Assembly: GCA_012845835.1 (NCBI GenBank)
Contig: JABAKD010000021.1
Span: forward strand, 2,147,685-2,211,684
Direction: 5' to 3'
DNA from: Undaria pinnatifida
Lineage: Eukaryota > Sar > Phaeophyceae > Laminariales > Alariaceae
Length of the DNA stretch: 64,000 nt
The notes under the pieces were generated by a model that was not told the origin of the DNA, ran no database searches, and saw nothing but the letters and a program-made list of their open reading frames with translations. Of the stretch, positions 1 to 10,690 are shown in pieces. Made by a program: the position numbers and the translations under genes. How positions within the stretch are numbered: the stretch's first letter is position 1; every line of letters starts with the position of its first letter.

Positions 1-489
1 CAGGGACAGGCGTATGGTTATACCGGTAATATATTCTTGCGAAAATCACTTGTAGGTACGGTTGAAATTGATAAGCAAAGAATATTACTTAGTGCAGCAG
101 TTTTTCGTCAACTATAAAGTTACAACTGCTCGCTAGTTACGTATTAGTAAAGGTGGAACTATGGTAGCCGAGTGAATTACGTATTAGTTGAATCAAGGGT
201 AGCCGAGTAACGACGTCAGCCTAAGCAATTGCCCACGGGAAACAAAAAATTAAGTGCAAAATACAGTTTAAGACGCCAAAGGCTGCTTTTCCGGGGCAGG
301 TGATATGTTCGATTACTCCTGGACGGATCGATCAGGGATGGATAGGAGACTGGTTGTTTTTTAAATATATATTATCGCGGGATAGTTTGTCTTTCGAAGA
401 AGTCTCGTTAAAATTGTGGTTCTGTAACATTGGGGCAAAAAATAAAAATCATGAATGAAAACGACAAACACAATACTCCTGCTCGTACT
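1..489. other. AT-rich flank, no gene seen
   Basis: No open frame here looks like protein. The only structure seen is an imperfect tandem duplication of about 40 bp at 137-209, in which each copy begins TTACGTATTAGT and ends near GGTAGCCGAGT. Confidence 0.5.
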
Positions 490-753
490 TGTGCCGACTC
501 GAGCGACCGCGGGCCCGGTGGTATCAGCCCCGAGGACTTGCCCTCGTAGGCTCGGGGTGCGTTTGTCCACATTGCGATAATTCGTTCGTTATCACACGGG
601 GAAGTGACATAACATCGTCCATGGCCATTCCGGGTTGTATCTCAAGATCTCAAGAGCTCACAAGAAGCGCCAATAATGACAATTGAACTCCCTGACAAAA
701 CGTAAATAACCGCTGTAAGGTAAATGCCCCAACAATACGACAACAACGGTACA
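490..753 (-). repeat. LTR of copy 1, left (3' LTR for the minus-strand element)
   Basis: It begins TGTGCCG and ends CGGTACA. It aligns along its whole length with 3613-3876, 28580-28847 and 31369-31639. Confidence 0.85.
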
Positions 754-843
754 TCATCCTCCAAAAGACCATCTCGGGCGACCAACCACAAGTTGGCTCA
801 GACCGAATAGCTTCGATTACCATAGCTGTCCGTACGTTTGGCA

Positions 844-1488
844 ATGGTTAAAAGTAGCTTTGATAAATATAACTTTCCGTGCGTTGGGCAATGGTCAAGT
901 CCAACACATACCGGTCTGTTTTATCACGACCTGAGTTCTACCAGGTTTACTGATCGTGAGAAAAAGTTTTTCAGCAGCCGCGTCATCGCGAATGCGTCTA
1001 AAAGCAAAACAAAACGGCGTGACTCTAGGTCAATGGCTGCTGCGGGGACCAAGTCGCAGGGACGTGCTGTTGACGAGCACGACTCACGTGAGAATGCCAA
1101 GTCCGCTGGTGTGAAAGCAGAGCGGAGTCGTCGGTACGACAACAACGAGTGTTTCGTATGTGGCAAGCAGGGACACAATCAGCGGGACTGCCCCCAAAGC
1201 CAGCAGGGCAAGGCGGGGAAAGGCGTCCATCGCCAGACCCACGGCCAGACCCCTGTACAGCAGCAGCAGTCCCCAAGCGGTCCCCCTCAGCATACTCGGA
1301 GCAAGACAACCGGGATGGCCCCTGCGACTGCAACCCCTCGAGCTTGTGCGCACAAAACCGCCTCAAAAGCGGTAGTTACGGAACCCGAACCTGATGTGCC
1401 TGAACCATACCACGCGTCACGCCTCCAATTGCGCATGCAACTTGCCGAAGCCCAGACAACAAGAGGAATGAGTAATCCAGCACAATAG
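844..1488 (+). pseudogene. Inverted gag fragment with intact CCHC zinc knuckle, inside copy 1
   Basis: An open plus-strand frame contains CFVCGKQGHNQRDC, a perfect C-x2-C-x4-H-x4-C zinc knuckle of the retroviral/retrotransposon nucleocapsid type. It is followed by a Gln/Pro/Ser-rich tail. This sequence is homologous to the minus-strand gag of copy 2 (29951-30484), so in copy 1 a gag fragment of about 400 bp lies in opposite orientation to the rest of the element. The junctions fall near 1009 and 1410. On either side, copy 1 aligns with the uninterrupted sequence of copy 2 around 29050-29070. The frame before the knuckle is non-gag element sequence, so the product would be a chimera. The frame is also open upstream at a TTG (838). 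Function is unlikely. Confidence 0.75.
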
Positions 1489-1628
1489 ACGCCCCTGTAA
1501 AACGGAAGCATCAACCCCGGACATGCTCTACCCACACACAGCCTGGGCGACTAACAGCCAGCTGTGGCTGCGTCAGGTTCCATCAGCGCCGTGCGAAGAA
1601 GTTCCGAGTTAGAAAAACAAGATGGAAT

Positions 1629-2326
1629 TCAAAACTCAGATAAACCGAAAATCAGTAATTCAGAATTCGGGATTCCCCCTCCAAACCGCAATATAATATA
1701 AAAACGCAGCCCATGACGCTGTATGAGTCCCCGCTTCTGATATATCTTCAACCGCAAAGCCTTGAGCTCTTCACGCAGCACGGCCGTCGCGCCATCAAAC
1801 ACGCGCGGCACCGGCTCCTAGGAGCTCTCCGTCTTCTCCGGCCCCTTCCGGGACACCTTGACGACAAACTCGTCATCACTACCGGGCGGCAGTCGGGGCA
1901 CGGCTCTGCCGCATTCCACCGCAAGCGATTACGTTTACGTGGGGTCTTCACCCGCACAACCCTTGCCCCTGAATGAAACCGGACCGCCCCAGTCTTCTTG
2001 CGTACATGTGGATCACACGACAACGTGCCACGTAACACGTCAAGGTGCGTGCGAAAACCGACATATGGCAGCATCTTGGCACTTTCCGGCGGGAAGCTAT
2101 GGTCAACAGCGTTATTGACAGACGGTTCCAACACGCCCACACGATCCCGCATTTCCCCCTCGGAATCCTGGAATATCATGGGTCGTTGAGACGGCAGTGT
2201 CAGCGCGACCTCATCGTCCACGTCGCCTGGCGTGTCACTGCCCGGCACGAACGCTGTGACAGCCATCGCCGCTCGCAGCACGGCATCATTGTTGGGTTCG
2301 CCCACAGAACGAGATGTAAGCTCCAT
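1629..2326 (-). pseudogene. pol remnant: RT-proximal segment joined to chromodomain-like tail
   Basis: Read on the minus strand, the first part (about 2326-1960) gives a segment ending in THLDVLRGTLSCDP and GARVVRVK. It resembles the region just N-terminal of RT in Ty3/gypsy Pol. The frame then jumps across a large deletion to a segment reading DDEFVVKVSRKGPEK and, after one TAG, EPVPRVFDGATAVLREELKAL. That arrangement (E-F-V-V-K-V ... E-P) resembles the C-terminal half of a chromodomain, as found at the end of chromovirus integrases. The TAG lies where the family normally has Trp, before Glu-Pro. The RT catalytic domain, RNase H and integrase are absent. The homologous segment in copy 2 (29236-29697) lacks the chromodomain-like end. 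The chromodomain call is my inference from the motif and its position. Confidence 0.65.
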
Positions 2327-2900
2327 CCCAGCACATTTGTGTCTTCAGTACGACGCTATGAGCTGTGCTATGACGTCCATGACGCGGTTGTTGCCTCAGC
2401 ATCTTCTGCACGATGACAACCACATCGCCCTCCCCGGGGAGCACGATAAACGGCATGGTAAATCGGACTGGTCCCCATGGTGTTCCGATCGTTAAGTGGC
2501 GCGGGCACGACTGCGTCTCAATATCACACTCCTGGGCCAACGACGTCACCACACTCGAATGCCCAACAAAACGCCTGCGTTAACCCGGTTTGCGTCATCC
2601 CCAATTGTTTCTGCAGGGCCTCTACCAGTTCCTCCTATACAGCTGTAATGCCTGAACCAGAATCCATGAGCCCCTTAGCCTCAGCAGCCCCGCAAGCACC
2701 GGGAACCGCGAGACCACCTGCGACATGCTGCGTCAGGTCCTCCAAGTGCGGTTCGGTCTCCACGGTATCCACGCTCGTATCACCACTTTCACCCGGCTGT
2801 AAGACCGACACACGCGCGTATGAAATGGTGCTGGTATCACCACATGACATCTGCGACGCGGGTGCCGGCAGCTGCAACGAAACGGAGTGAAACCCATGTC
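2286..2900 (-). pseudogene. Retropepsin (aspartic protease) remnant of copy 1
   Basis: The minus strand encodes GLMDSGSGITAV with the D-S-G aspartic protease triad; the Asp codon is at 2662-2664. A stop follows at once. The C-terminal part of the domain continues in another frame at 2552-2286, reading MPFIVLPGEGDVVVIVQKML. Retropepsins cut the Gag-Pol polyprotein of LTR retrotransposons. A frameshift and a stop split this copy, so it is dead. Copy 2 has lost the DSG segment through a deletion of about 250 bp. Confidence 0.7.
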
Positions 2901-3560
2901 GCTGCATTCTGTGGCCCAGCGATATGAGACACCACGTGCTGCACCGTCTCGGTGAGCCCATAATCCACTGGCACCATCCTTTCCTGCGGCACATTAATGT
3001 ACACGTAGTCGTCGTCATTCTGTGTAGATGGTGTAGGCAAATCAGGTTCGGTTTCCGTAACCACCGATTTTGAGGCTGTTTTGTACGCACTAGCTCCAGG
3101 GGTATAAGACGCAGGGGCCATCCCGGTTATCTTGTTCCGGGTATGCTGAGCGGGACCGCTTGGGGACTGCTTCTGCTGTACAGGGGTCTGGCCGTGGCCT
3201 TGGCAATGGACGCCTTGCCCCGTCTTGCCCCCTCGCGAGTACGCGGTCTTCTCCATTTTGGTCTGTGATGTGCATCTGCTACTCATACTCCGAGTTGGCA
3301 ACAACAAATTTACGTATATCTTCGAAGATAAAAACATCATCACCCAACCTGGGCGGTCTATCCCCCCCAATCGTCACTTTGATCTCCGGCTTCAGCCGGC
3401 CGCCGGCTCGGCCTCCACCTCTCGGGTTGCCCAAGCTGGCAGAATGGACTCGATCAGCGCCCTCCGCTCGTGCTCCCCTTTCTGCTGTAGGGTCTTCCAT
3501 TGCGTTCGGCTGGTGTCCCAAACCAGCACGCAAACCGGTGCTTTCCGACCTCCGCGAAGA
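2837..3560 (-). pseudogene. gag remnant of copy 1, zinc knuckle deleted
   Basis: The minus strand reads an N-terminal gag part including GGRAGGRLKPEIKVTIGGD and FEDIRKFVVANSE. It is homologous to copy 2 at 31200-31020. After the LARG motif it jumps straight to KTGQGVHCQGHGQTPVQ, which in copy 2 lies about 700 bp further on. The jump removes the middle of gag and the CCHC knuckle. The C-terminal part continues with a Gln/Ser/Pro-rich stretch and a DDDYVYINVP motif. At least one frameshift and one stop are present. The zinc-knuckle segment missing here occurs inverted at 1009-1410. Confidence 0.65.
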
Positions 3561-3612
3561 AAATTGGTCACGTTTTGGGCAGTAAGCAGAACTTACCTTA
3601 TTTCAACGGAAT

Positions 3613-3876
3613 TGTACCGACTTGCGCGACCGCGGGCCCGGTGGTATCAGCTCCGAAGACTTTCCCTCGTAGGCTCGGAGTGCGTTTGTCCTCAATGCAA
3701 AAATCCGTTCGTTATCACACGTGGAAGTGACATAACATCGTCCATGGCCATTCCCGTTTGTATCTCAAGATCTCAAGAGCTCACAAGAAACGCCAAAGAG
3801 GACAATTGAACTCCCTGACAAATGTATCCAACCATTGTAAGGAAAAAATGCCCAATGATACGACCACAGCGGTACA
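3613..3876 (-). repeat. LTR of copy 1, right (5' LTR for the minus-strand element)
   Basis: It begins TGTACCG and ends CGGTACA. It is the best preserved of the four LTRs at its termini. Confidence 0.85.
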
Positions 3877-4683
3877 TACGCGAAGAACATTGGAATTTCC
3901 CGTACTACGCACGCCGGCCAACTAAAAATATCATACACGTGATGAAAGCTAGAGTACAGCGTCTCGTGTCTAAAGTTGAGAAACACTGGCGTGACTCTTG
4001 GCGACCAATACTTGAACAAACGGAGATATATTTTGACTCAATGGGTGTTAAGAATACAACCGCCATATTGAATTGCAGAGGATGGGTACGATCTAGGAGA
4101 ATCGCTTGTCTCGGTTAACACCTCTGGGAATTCATAGGTGGAGAAGAACGAAAGAAAACACGATTACCTCTTCATCCACACAAGAGAACATTGCGCATTG
4201 GGGTAAGGGGTGTCTCCAAACTGGAAAGTATTGAGCTGTGGACACGTACGCAGCACGGCGGTGCTCGTGCGGCTCAATGCTCTTCTTATGGGTTTGACAA
4301 TATCGATCTCGCAGTTGTGTACGTTGCCGTTGCCGGGCCCCACACGGGTAGATATAGCCCCCTAAATGATCACGGCGGCGGTCGAGAATTTCCCGATGAT
4401 CGTGGAAGCTTGCGAAAAATTAACCTTGTAACAAAGCCATCAAACAAGGAATTTACAAAGGCATAACCACTATAGGAAAGACCAAAACAGGGTGAATCAA
4501 AGAGCCGTGTTTACTCATTGTTTTACAGAGAGAGAACCGCGGCATGGATTCGCGGGATTTTTCCGTCGGGAACACAAAAAACGTTTCCCGTCGTATAAAA
4601 AACGTTTCCCGTCGTATAAATTTACATGTTTATGAAACAATATCACCGTCACTCGGTTTTCCGTTATTTTGGTATTTCCTCTA
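3877..4683. other. No recognisable gene
   Basis: Open frames here are short and unlike known proteins. A perfect tandem duplication of a 21-bp unit lies at 4576-4617 (unit AAAAAACGTTTCCCGTCGTA plus T). Confidence 0.45.
4576..4617. repeat. 21-bp perfect tandem duplication
   Basis: Two identical adjacent 21-bp units at 4576-4596 and 4597-4617, directly beside the MITE at 4684. They look like a replication-slippage product. Confidence 0.8.
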
Positions 4684-4921
4684 GATGCGTGCTATGGTAA
4701 AATTAGTGTTTATTAATTTGAAATATTTTCATGAATGATGGGCCCCTTAACCCAAAATCGTCGGAAAAAGGCTATTTTTTATGCCTGATTTTCGTTTCGT
4801 ACCTGGGTCATCGGATTTTTCATCTGGTAGCAGTTCGGATTTTGTCCAAATCGGTTTTTGGGAGAGCCCAAATCGAGGAAACCTAAGAAGAAGGTTGTGC
4901 ACCTCTATCGTAGCACGCGTC
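4684..4921. mobile_element. MITE family 1, copy a
   Basis: The 238-bp unit starts GATGCGTGCTATGGTAAAAT and ends CTCTATCGTAGCACGCGTC, which is an imperfect inverted repeat of about 19 bp. It is A/T-rich and has no coding capacity. The inside contains the family's conserved core around CCTTAACCCAAAATCG. Related copies lie at 9618, 45518 and 47644, with a degraded one at 38814. Non-coding, with TIRs and of uniform small size: a MITE mobilised by some DNA transposase not seen in this window. Target-site duplications are not clear. Confidence 0.75.
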
Positions 4922-5363
4922 CTTGATGCCTTTGCCATCGTTTATTCCTCATTGATTGCATTGTCACGTGGTTGATTCACCGGCATACCCGCGATTTTCG
5001 GGAATCTTTCCGTGGACTGCCGTGGTCTACACATAGTGCCTTCCGACCAGGGGGACCGCCCACGGCTGGATCTACGCCAAGATACGTTCATTCGAATTTC
5101 GACAGCCGATTGATTTAGCGATGAAAACGGTTGGCACCTGGTCGTTGCTTCCTACGTACAATTAGGCTTATGGTCTGTCACCAGGCCGAGATAGTGCTGG
5201 GTCTAGGCGCAGGCCCTCAAGGCACGCCGCAAAGGCAAACAGGCACATGGAGATAGGCCCGCCGCAGGTTAAATTATAGAGATTACCACGACTATAGGCA
5301 ATTGCCTGAATGGTCAAAACATGCCTGAAACGTGCCTATCTATTGAAAGCATATTATCCCTTT
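4922..5363. other. No recognisable gene
   Basis: Several GCCTG/GCCTT-containing words recur and may be older relatives of the tandem unit that follows. Nothing else is seen. Confidence 0.4.
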
Positions 5364-5610
5364 AATACTGCCTTGGATGTGCCTTAAACCTGATGAGCCC
5401 TCCAAGGCACATCCCACACTAATTTCAACTAGGTTATGGTTTAACGCATAAATGCCTCTCTTGCTCATAACATGACTGTAACATAACTAACAACGCCTTA
5501 GACGTGCCTTAAACGTAACGTGTTCGTCAAGACACATCCCATACTAATTTCAAATAGTCAAAGTATCAGGCATAAATGCGAATCTTGCTCAACAGGGTTG
5601 TAACACGGGT
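5364..5610. repeat. Two-copy tandem repeat, about 125-bp unit
   Basis: Units at 5364-5487 and 5488-5610 share GTGCCTTAAAC, ACATCCCA-ACTAATTTCAA and GCATAAATGC at the same spacing. They are diverged, so this is an old duplication. Confidence 0.75.
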
Positions 5611-8436
5611 TGAATTGCATCTGCGTCTTCGGAGACGGGTCACTAGACGAACTACTTGGAATTAGGGAGTAGTTTCATTTTCGAACTGCACACCTGCGTT
5701 TGTGGGGACGCACTAGGCAAGTACTTGTTTTTTTATTTGGAGCAACAAAAAATGGAAATAGTAGCAAGTATGAAGACATAAAACAGCAAACGTGGATGGA
5801 GGCGTTACTTACGTATTAACTGTAGCGACATTTACCAGGGGGGTGCACGGCACAAGGCAAAGTTTCCTCGAGACTCGACCAGGTATTTCTAATATGGCTC
5901 ATTAGGCACCCGAGTACAATTATGCCGTCATTCATCAATGTGTACGACTTGAAAAAAAATGCACTCCAGCACAAATAGTCAGTACGGTATTACGTTTCCA
6001 ACATTTTACCTCATACCCACGGTCATATGTCTTGATCTGCACTATTGTGAGGTTTCTAGGGGTGAGCGTCTACTTTCGGGTGCAAGCAACCCATCTTGTT
6101 TGCCAAGGAGCGTAGCTCCGAGGAACATTATCTTTTGTGCGGAGTCTGCGGGTGTCGTCCATGTGTCGCGCGCACGGTTACTTTGCAGGCCCTTGCTCTC
6201 TCACTATAGTTGTGGTCAAAGCCGGGAAGGAAGAGTACCTCACGGCTTGATTTGTCGTCCAAAACAAGCAAGAGCCGATCTACCGTCAAACCAAACGCCT
6301 ACCAAAACGAAAAGCCCAAGACGAACGTACGATAGGAGGGTAAATATCACCGATCCCATTCCTGCTCAAAGACGTCATTTCTGAGGTGGGTAAGGGTGAG
6401 ACACAGAGTATCCCTACTGGTCGACCAAGTGGGCATGTCCCCGGTGTCACTCACTTTCGTAGATCATAGCGGGAGAGAAGCAGCTTTCATTGTTTCCACA
6501 AGAACCGAAGATGATCACTGGGACGGCAGGCACCAGTCTATCCGTCTCCTGACTACCCAAAATACAAAACGCCAGCTTATCATATGAAAACGGTCAATTA
6601 CCGAATCAAATCAGGTAACTGCCGGTCTTTCAAGGACGTACCTTAACACTATGCTCCTCCGAATACACCGTTGCAACACCTGTGTGCATATCATCGACAG
6701 TAATCCGTTCACATCGTTTTGGTTTTCTGCTCCTAGGACTCGCTTTATAATGAAAAAATACATGCATGCTTTGGTTGTTCGATTTCGTTCGGTACGTGCT
6801 CCTTTCCAGGAGGCAAGTTTGACCCCGGATTCGGAGACGTCTAAGTGTGCCGCGGAAGGGATGTTACTTTTGTATTCTTTTTCGCAAAACTAGTCGAACT
6901 AAGATGGGCGAAAACAAGTATATCGAAGGTCTCTTTGTTCGCCTTCGATTGAGATAGGCAATGATACGACTTTAAAATAGATGGTAGACAAAATACCTGT
7001 CTCGTCCATACCTTCACGGGGAAAGTATGTCAGACATCAACAACAGACAGTTCCGAAAATTTGCCATATTCTGTATATGCTTTGCCGCAAAAATATCTCG
7101 TTGCGAGCCTCTAGTTACTTGTACCACATACACTATACAGAATACAGGAACAGCATCTGCGCCTTGACTTCCTCGTGCCGAGGTACCGAGGGCAGCAGGA
7201 GAGCATGGGGCAGAACCCCACAAAGACAGAAACTGCACTGGTGGGCCCGACGGCTGTTTGCGCACACTGCCCCGGTATTGGGTCCGGCAGAGGAAGGGGG
7301 AGCAGGTGATGAAGCTGATTTTTTGACAGGCGCTGCTGCAATGGACGAATATCACGGGAGAGACGAGGACGGGCGCAAGGGTGGTGCCACAGGGGCGCAA
7401 CATGGTCACTAGCACAGATCGTCTTCTGGGTCAACAGCAATGGTTACAATTTTTCTGCGTTTCCAGCCCAGGGGGTGGAGAGGCTAGGAGGATAGATTTC
7501 ATGGTATGGACGTCGCAATGGAAGAAATAAGCATAGGACAAAGACGACGGACAATGTGGCTATGCACGCTGCCTGTAGTTTGTTTGCTTTTGTTTCGTTA
7601 TGTTTTGTTTTGTTTTGCTTTTCGCGCTTTGTTCTATAGACATCTTTGGCAACTATTTTGTCATTTTGCCTCAGAAAATATATAATATCGTGAAGACATC
7701 ATGTCTTCTAGAGCGTTATTTTTGTGCAAGATGCGCAAAACCTGTCGTATTAGGTATTATATTGGTATTATATAACAAGGGGGTTTCGCCACGGGGGACT
7801 GCCGCCTACCTTGGCTCCTCCCATGCCCGACTTTTATTTTTGTATGCATGGCACGTGTCAAGTAAGATATTCTAAGTAAATCGAGGTTGTACATGCGACC
7901 GTACTGCCAAGTCGTACATCCCAATTTATCGTGTTTGAGCACAGAGAAATAAACACTGAAATCAAGTGACAAAAATACAGCAGCTGCAAATTGCGGATTC
8001 CAGCACACGATGACAAACAACAGCAGTAGCAGAAGCCTTCGCACAACTATTGCGTATGTGGAGTTTCATAAACAGCAGGAGCGGCAGCTGCGGCAGTTCG
8101 ACAGTAGCAAGCGTCATTTCCAGTGTTACAATATCCACACGATAATATTTTCACTTTGTCTTGAGCCAGTAGATTACAAGAAAAAACATTTGAGGAAAAA
8201 AACTGCAGGGTGAAAGAAGATCGGATGATGTACACACCGACGCTCGAACCCAAAGAGAAGAATACGAATCAACTAACTTGAAAAACAAAAGACTCGCGGC
8301 TAACGATTAACAATCGTCGCGGCTACCATCTTCGAGCTTCTCTCGTAAGATTACAAATGAGATAACATTTGGTGTTCTTACAAGCACGGCGATGCATACA
8401 TACGCACTTGGCAAAAAAACGAGTTTTCAGCGCTTG
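5611..8436. other. Gene-poor stretch with one GC-rich island
   Basis: Mostly AT-rich with only short frames. The single compositional exception is a GC-rich island at about 7140-7412, listed separately. T-rich and A-rich runs surround 7590-7650. Confidence 0.4.
7140..7412 (+). other. GC-rich island, possible exon
   Basis: This segment is clearly richer in G+C than its surroundings and stays open in several frames on both strands. It follows a CAG at 7138-7140 that could be a splice acceptor, and has a GTGATG that could be a donor near 7306. I do not recognise any of its translations and cannot choose a strand or frame with confidence. It may be an exon, or a piece of an old repeat. Confidence 0.2.
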
Positions 8437-8645
8437 TCACGACACCAAGCGCGGACAGCCGGGTCCGCCCCCGGCAGGGTCGGGAGGGACGAGTAAGGTG
8501 AAAAACGTCTAGCAAACAGCGTGCCGACAAGTAGATCTAAGCTCGTGTTATCTCGAACGCCGATCAAAACCTGGTCTCAATCCGGCCTCTCGATCGTGAG
8601 ACGACATGGCCAACACATTTATACACATACTAATGACACGGACCA
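8437..8645. repeat. Dispersed repeat R, copy 1
   Basis: It matches 10455-10690 in order: GGCAGGGTCGGGA, TATCTCGAA and AACCTGGTCT, followed by an AT-rich tail with CATATA-like words. Diverged and non-coding. Confidence 0.6.
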
Positions 8646-8649
8646 GTAG

Positions 8650-8875
8650 CAGCAGCAGCAGTTCAACGACAAACAAACGGTAAGCTGTAGACACACAGAA
8701 AAAATACATTTACAGTGGCAGCAGCAGCAACGCTCTACATCGTTTACGTGCGTGTTGATTGAACAACTAAGTTACTGCAAACAGCATGCTGCAGCAGCGC
8801 CAGCACCGTCAATGTGACCAACAGCAAGCAGTATCCAGCGCAATATGCGTGCATGCTATACGTTCATATTTTGCC
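8650..8875. repeat. CAG-rich direct repeat S, copy 1
   Basis: It shares, in order, AACGACAAAC, CGGTAAGC, a CAGCAGCAGCAACG run, TGCGTGT and AACAGCAAGCA with 9030-9215. The pair is a diverged direct duplication about 380 bp apart. Other CAG-rich sequence lies at 8010-8110. Confidence 0.65.
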
Positions 8876-9029
8876 TGTACCCGGTACGCGTAAGACAACA
8901 AAAAAGGAAGGTAAAACAAAAAACAACAAAAAAGGAGTAACAAATTGCGGGGTACAAATCGTGGCTCAAACACAAACGCGAGAGAAAATAACTCGCACAC
9001 GCACTAAAAGTTCAAGATCAATAGAAGCA

Positions 9030-9215
9030 TAAGCGGCAGTCTAACGACAAACGGCAAGCCGTAGTGGAGTACAGCATACACACAGTAACAGCAGCAGCAA
9101 CGGCGCACAACTCTTATGTGCGTGTAAATTCAACAACAGCTAGCTGCAGCACAAGCCAGCAATACGACAAACAGCAAGCAATACTGTGTGTAATATTAGT
9201 ATGTATAAATACTAC
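9030..9215. repeat. CAG-rich direct repeat S, copy 2
   Basis: The partner of 8650-8875, with the same order of CAG-rich words. It ends just before AT-rich DNA. No other feature is seen between 9216 and 9617. Confidence 0.65.
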
Positions 9216-9617
9216 TTTGGTATAAGATCTATATAGCAGCTACTCTTCGTAGGCATAGTCTATACAGTCAAAAGAGCAATCAAATACCTGTAGAACATGC
9301 TATTCGGCTTGCCATGTCACGTACCCGGGTATATAAACAGCTAAAAAATAGTTTTTTATCTACATTAATTTAACGTCAGCGGGGAGTATTTTTTTTCTAC
9401 CGTTGTTGTCGTTGATATCGTTTTACTACTACATGCAATTCATACTTTGCTGTTACTGACTTATAATAACCTGCTACGTTGGGATGTACGTGTAGTAGCT
9501 ATCATGCATGACAACAGTTTGCAGTTGTTATTGTACACGCTGATAACATGATTGTACGTGTTTAAAAACGAGTGGTTGGTGTATCACGAAGCTTGCAAAG
9601 GCGAGCATCCACCCTAC

Positions 9618-9867
9618 GACGAGTGCAACGATAAGGGTGCACCACTTTCGTTTTCGGAAGTCCCTCACATTCGTAGCTTAAGGCCTCTCCCAAAAATATG
9701 ATTTAGAAGAAATGAAACTACTACCGGATGAAACATCCTATATGGCCTAGGTGCACACCCGAGAATTATGCGGAAAATACAACCTATTTCCGATGACTCG
9801 GGGTTAAGGAGCCCCGTCATACAAATCGTTTTCGGCAAAAAGTGTCACCTATATAGTAGCACGCGGT
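9618..9867. mobile_element. MITE family 1, copy b
   Basis: The left end GACGAGTGCAACGATAAGG and the right end TATAGTAGCACGCGGTT are degenerate versions of the family TIR. The core (CGGGGTTAAGGAGCCCCGTC) is inverted relative to the copies at 4684 and 45518, as expected for independent insertions. Length is 250 bp. Confidence 0.7.
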
Positions 9868-10454
9868 TTAACTGTTATCGAACTCGCCGCTGAAAACGCA
9901 TAAGAAGAATACATAGATAGTATTGTGTTCACTTTGGGCCGCTCACAAATCAAGAAAGAAGGAAGCAACTCCGAAACAAACAAAAAACGGTCAAAATTCC
10001 ATTACAGCTCGAGGCTAATACAAATAAACATGAGCAAAAACAAAAAGCAATGCTCAAACAAAGGGGAAACGGTTTTTGGCGGTCTTCGAACCCGCGACAG
10101 GTTCATACGGAAGGTAATGGTCTATGCGCCAAACTTCTACTACGTTGCTGTCCGTAGCTATTTCTTGAAAGCTTAGTATTATCCAGGCACGAGAAAATGC
10201 GCGTGTTGCACGTACGGAAAAAGACAGCCCATGCCAATCATGTCAATGCGGGTTAATTGTACAGAAGAATTGGATAACCGTGAGATACACCTTGTCCAGT
10301 TCGTAATTGCGGACCTGCGAGCGAAACATGTAGTCAAGCGGAGTCAGCCTTACAGGTTCTGTTCAACGTGTGATATAGACCGGTTTGAATCGCAACAGTT
10401 TTATAGGTACGGCTCTGCACTATATATTTCGAGACCAAATTTTACAAAATGATG
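9868..10454. other. No recognisable gene; one tRNA-like T-arm
   Basis: At 10087-10106 the minus strand reads GCGGGTTCGAAGACCGC, which resembles a tRNA T-arm with a B box. The D-arm and anticodon arm cannot be folded at proper spacing, so at most this is an old tRNA-derived repeat. Confidence 0.3.
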
Positions 10455-10690
10455 AAACTTGTGTAGGGCACCACACCACGAGGACAGCACGACCGACGCC
10501 GACCACGGCAGGGTCGGGACAGGCAAGCATACCGAGGAATCCCCAGGAAACAGTTCACGGAAAGGTTGACCTCAGCTCGAGGTATCTCGAAAACAACCTA
10601 AACCTGGTCTAAATCGGAGCCTTCATTCGCTCTCGTGCCAGCGCTCCCTTATTGATACATTCATATATAAATAGGTATGAGGACCATAGG
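10455..10690. repeat. Dispersed repeat R, copy 2
   Basis: The partner of 8437-8645. Same order of shared words, ending in a CATATATAAATA tail. Confidence 0.6.

Larger units (their letters stand above)
490..3876 (-). mobile_element. Internally deleted Ty3/gypsy LTR retrotransposon, copy 1
   Basis: Two 264-bp direct repeats bound the element. Each begins TGTRCCG and ends CGGTACA, the short inverted termini expected of LTRs. The coding remnants read on the minus strand in the order gag, retropepsin, start of RT, chromodomain-like tail. Most of RT and all of RNase H and integrase are missing, so this copy is non-autonomous. A purine-rich stretch on the minus strand just inside the left LTR (754-765) fits a short polypurine tract and supports minus orientation. 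I see no clear target-site duplication. By eye the two LTRs agree at roughly 85-90 percent, so the insertion is old. A second copy of the family lies at 28580-31639. Confidence 0.85.

Noticed and set aside
519-535. Primer-binding site TGGTATCAG complementary to initiator tRNA in plus orientation
   Set aside because: The word lies inside the LTR in all four copies, not just after it, and the match to the initiator tRNA ends after nine bases. Gag and the purine tract support minus orientation.
1025-1366. Minus-strand frames opposite the inverted gag fragment
   Set aside because: Antisense to a clear CCHC zinc knuckle; Cys/Ser-rich artefacts.
10080-10145. tRNA on the minus strand with GCGGGTTCGAAG
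   Set aside because: The T-loop closes poorly and the space for D and anticodon arms is too short.
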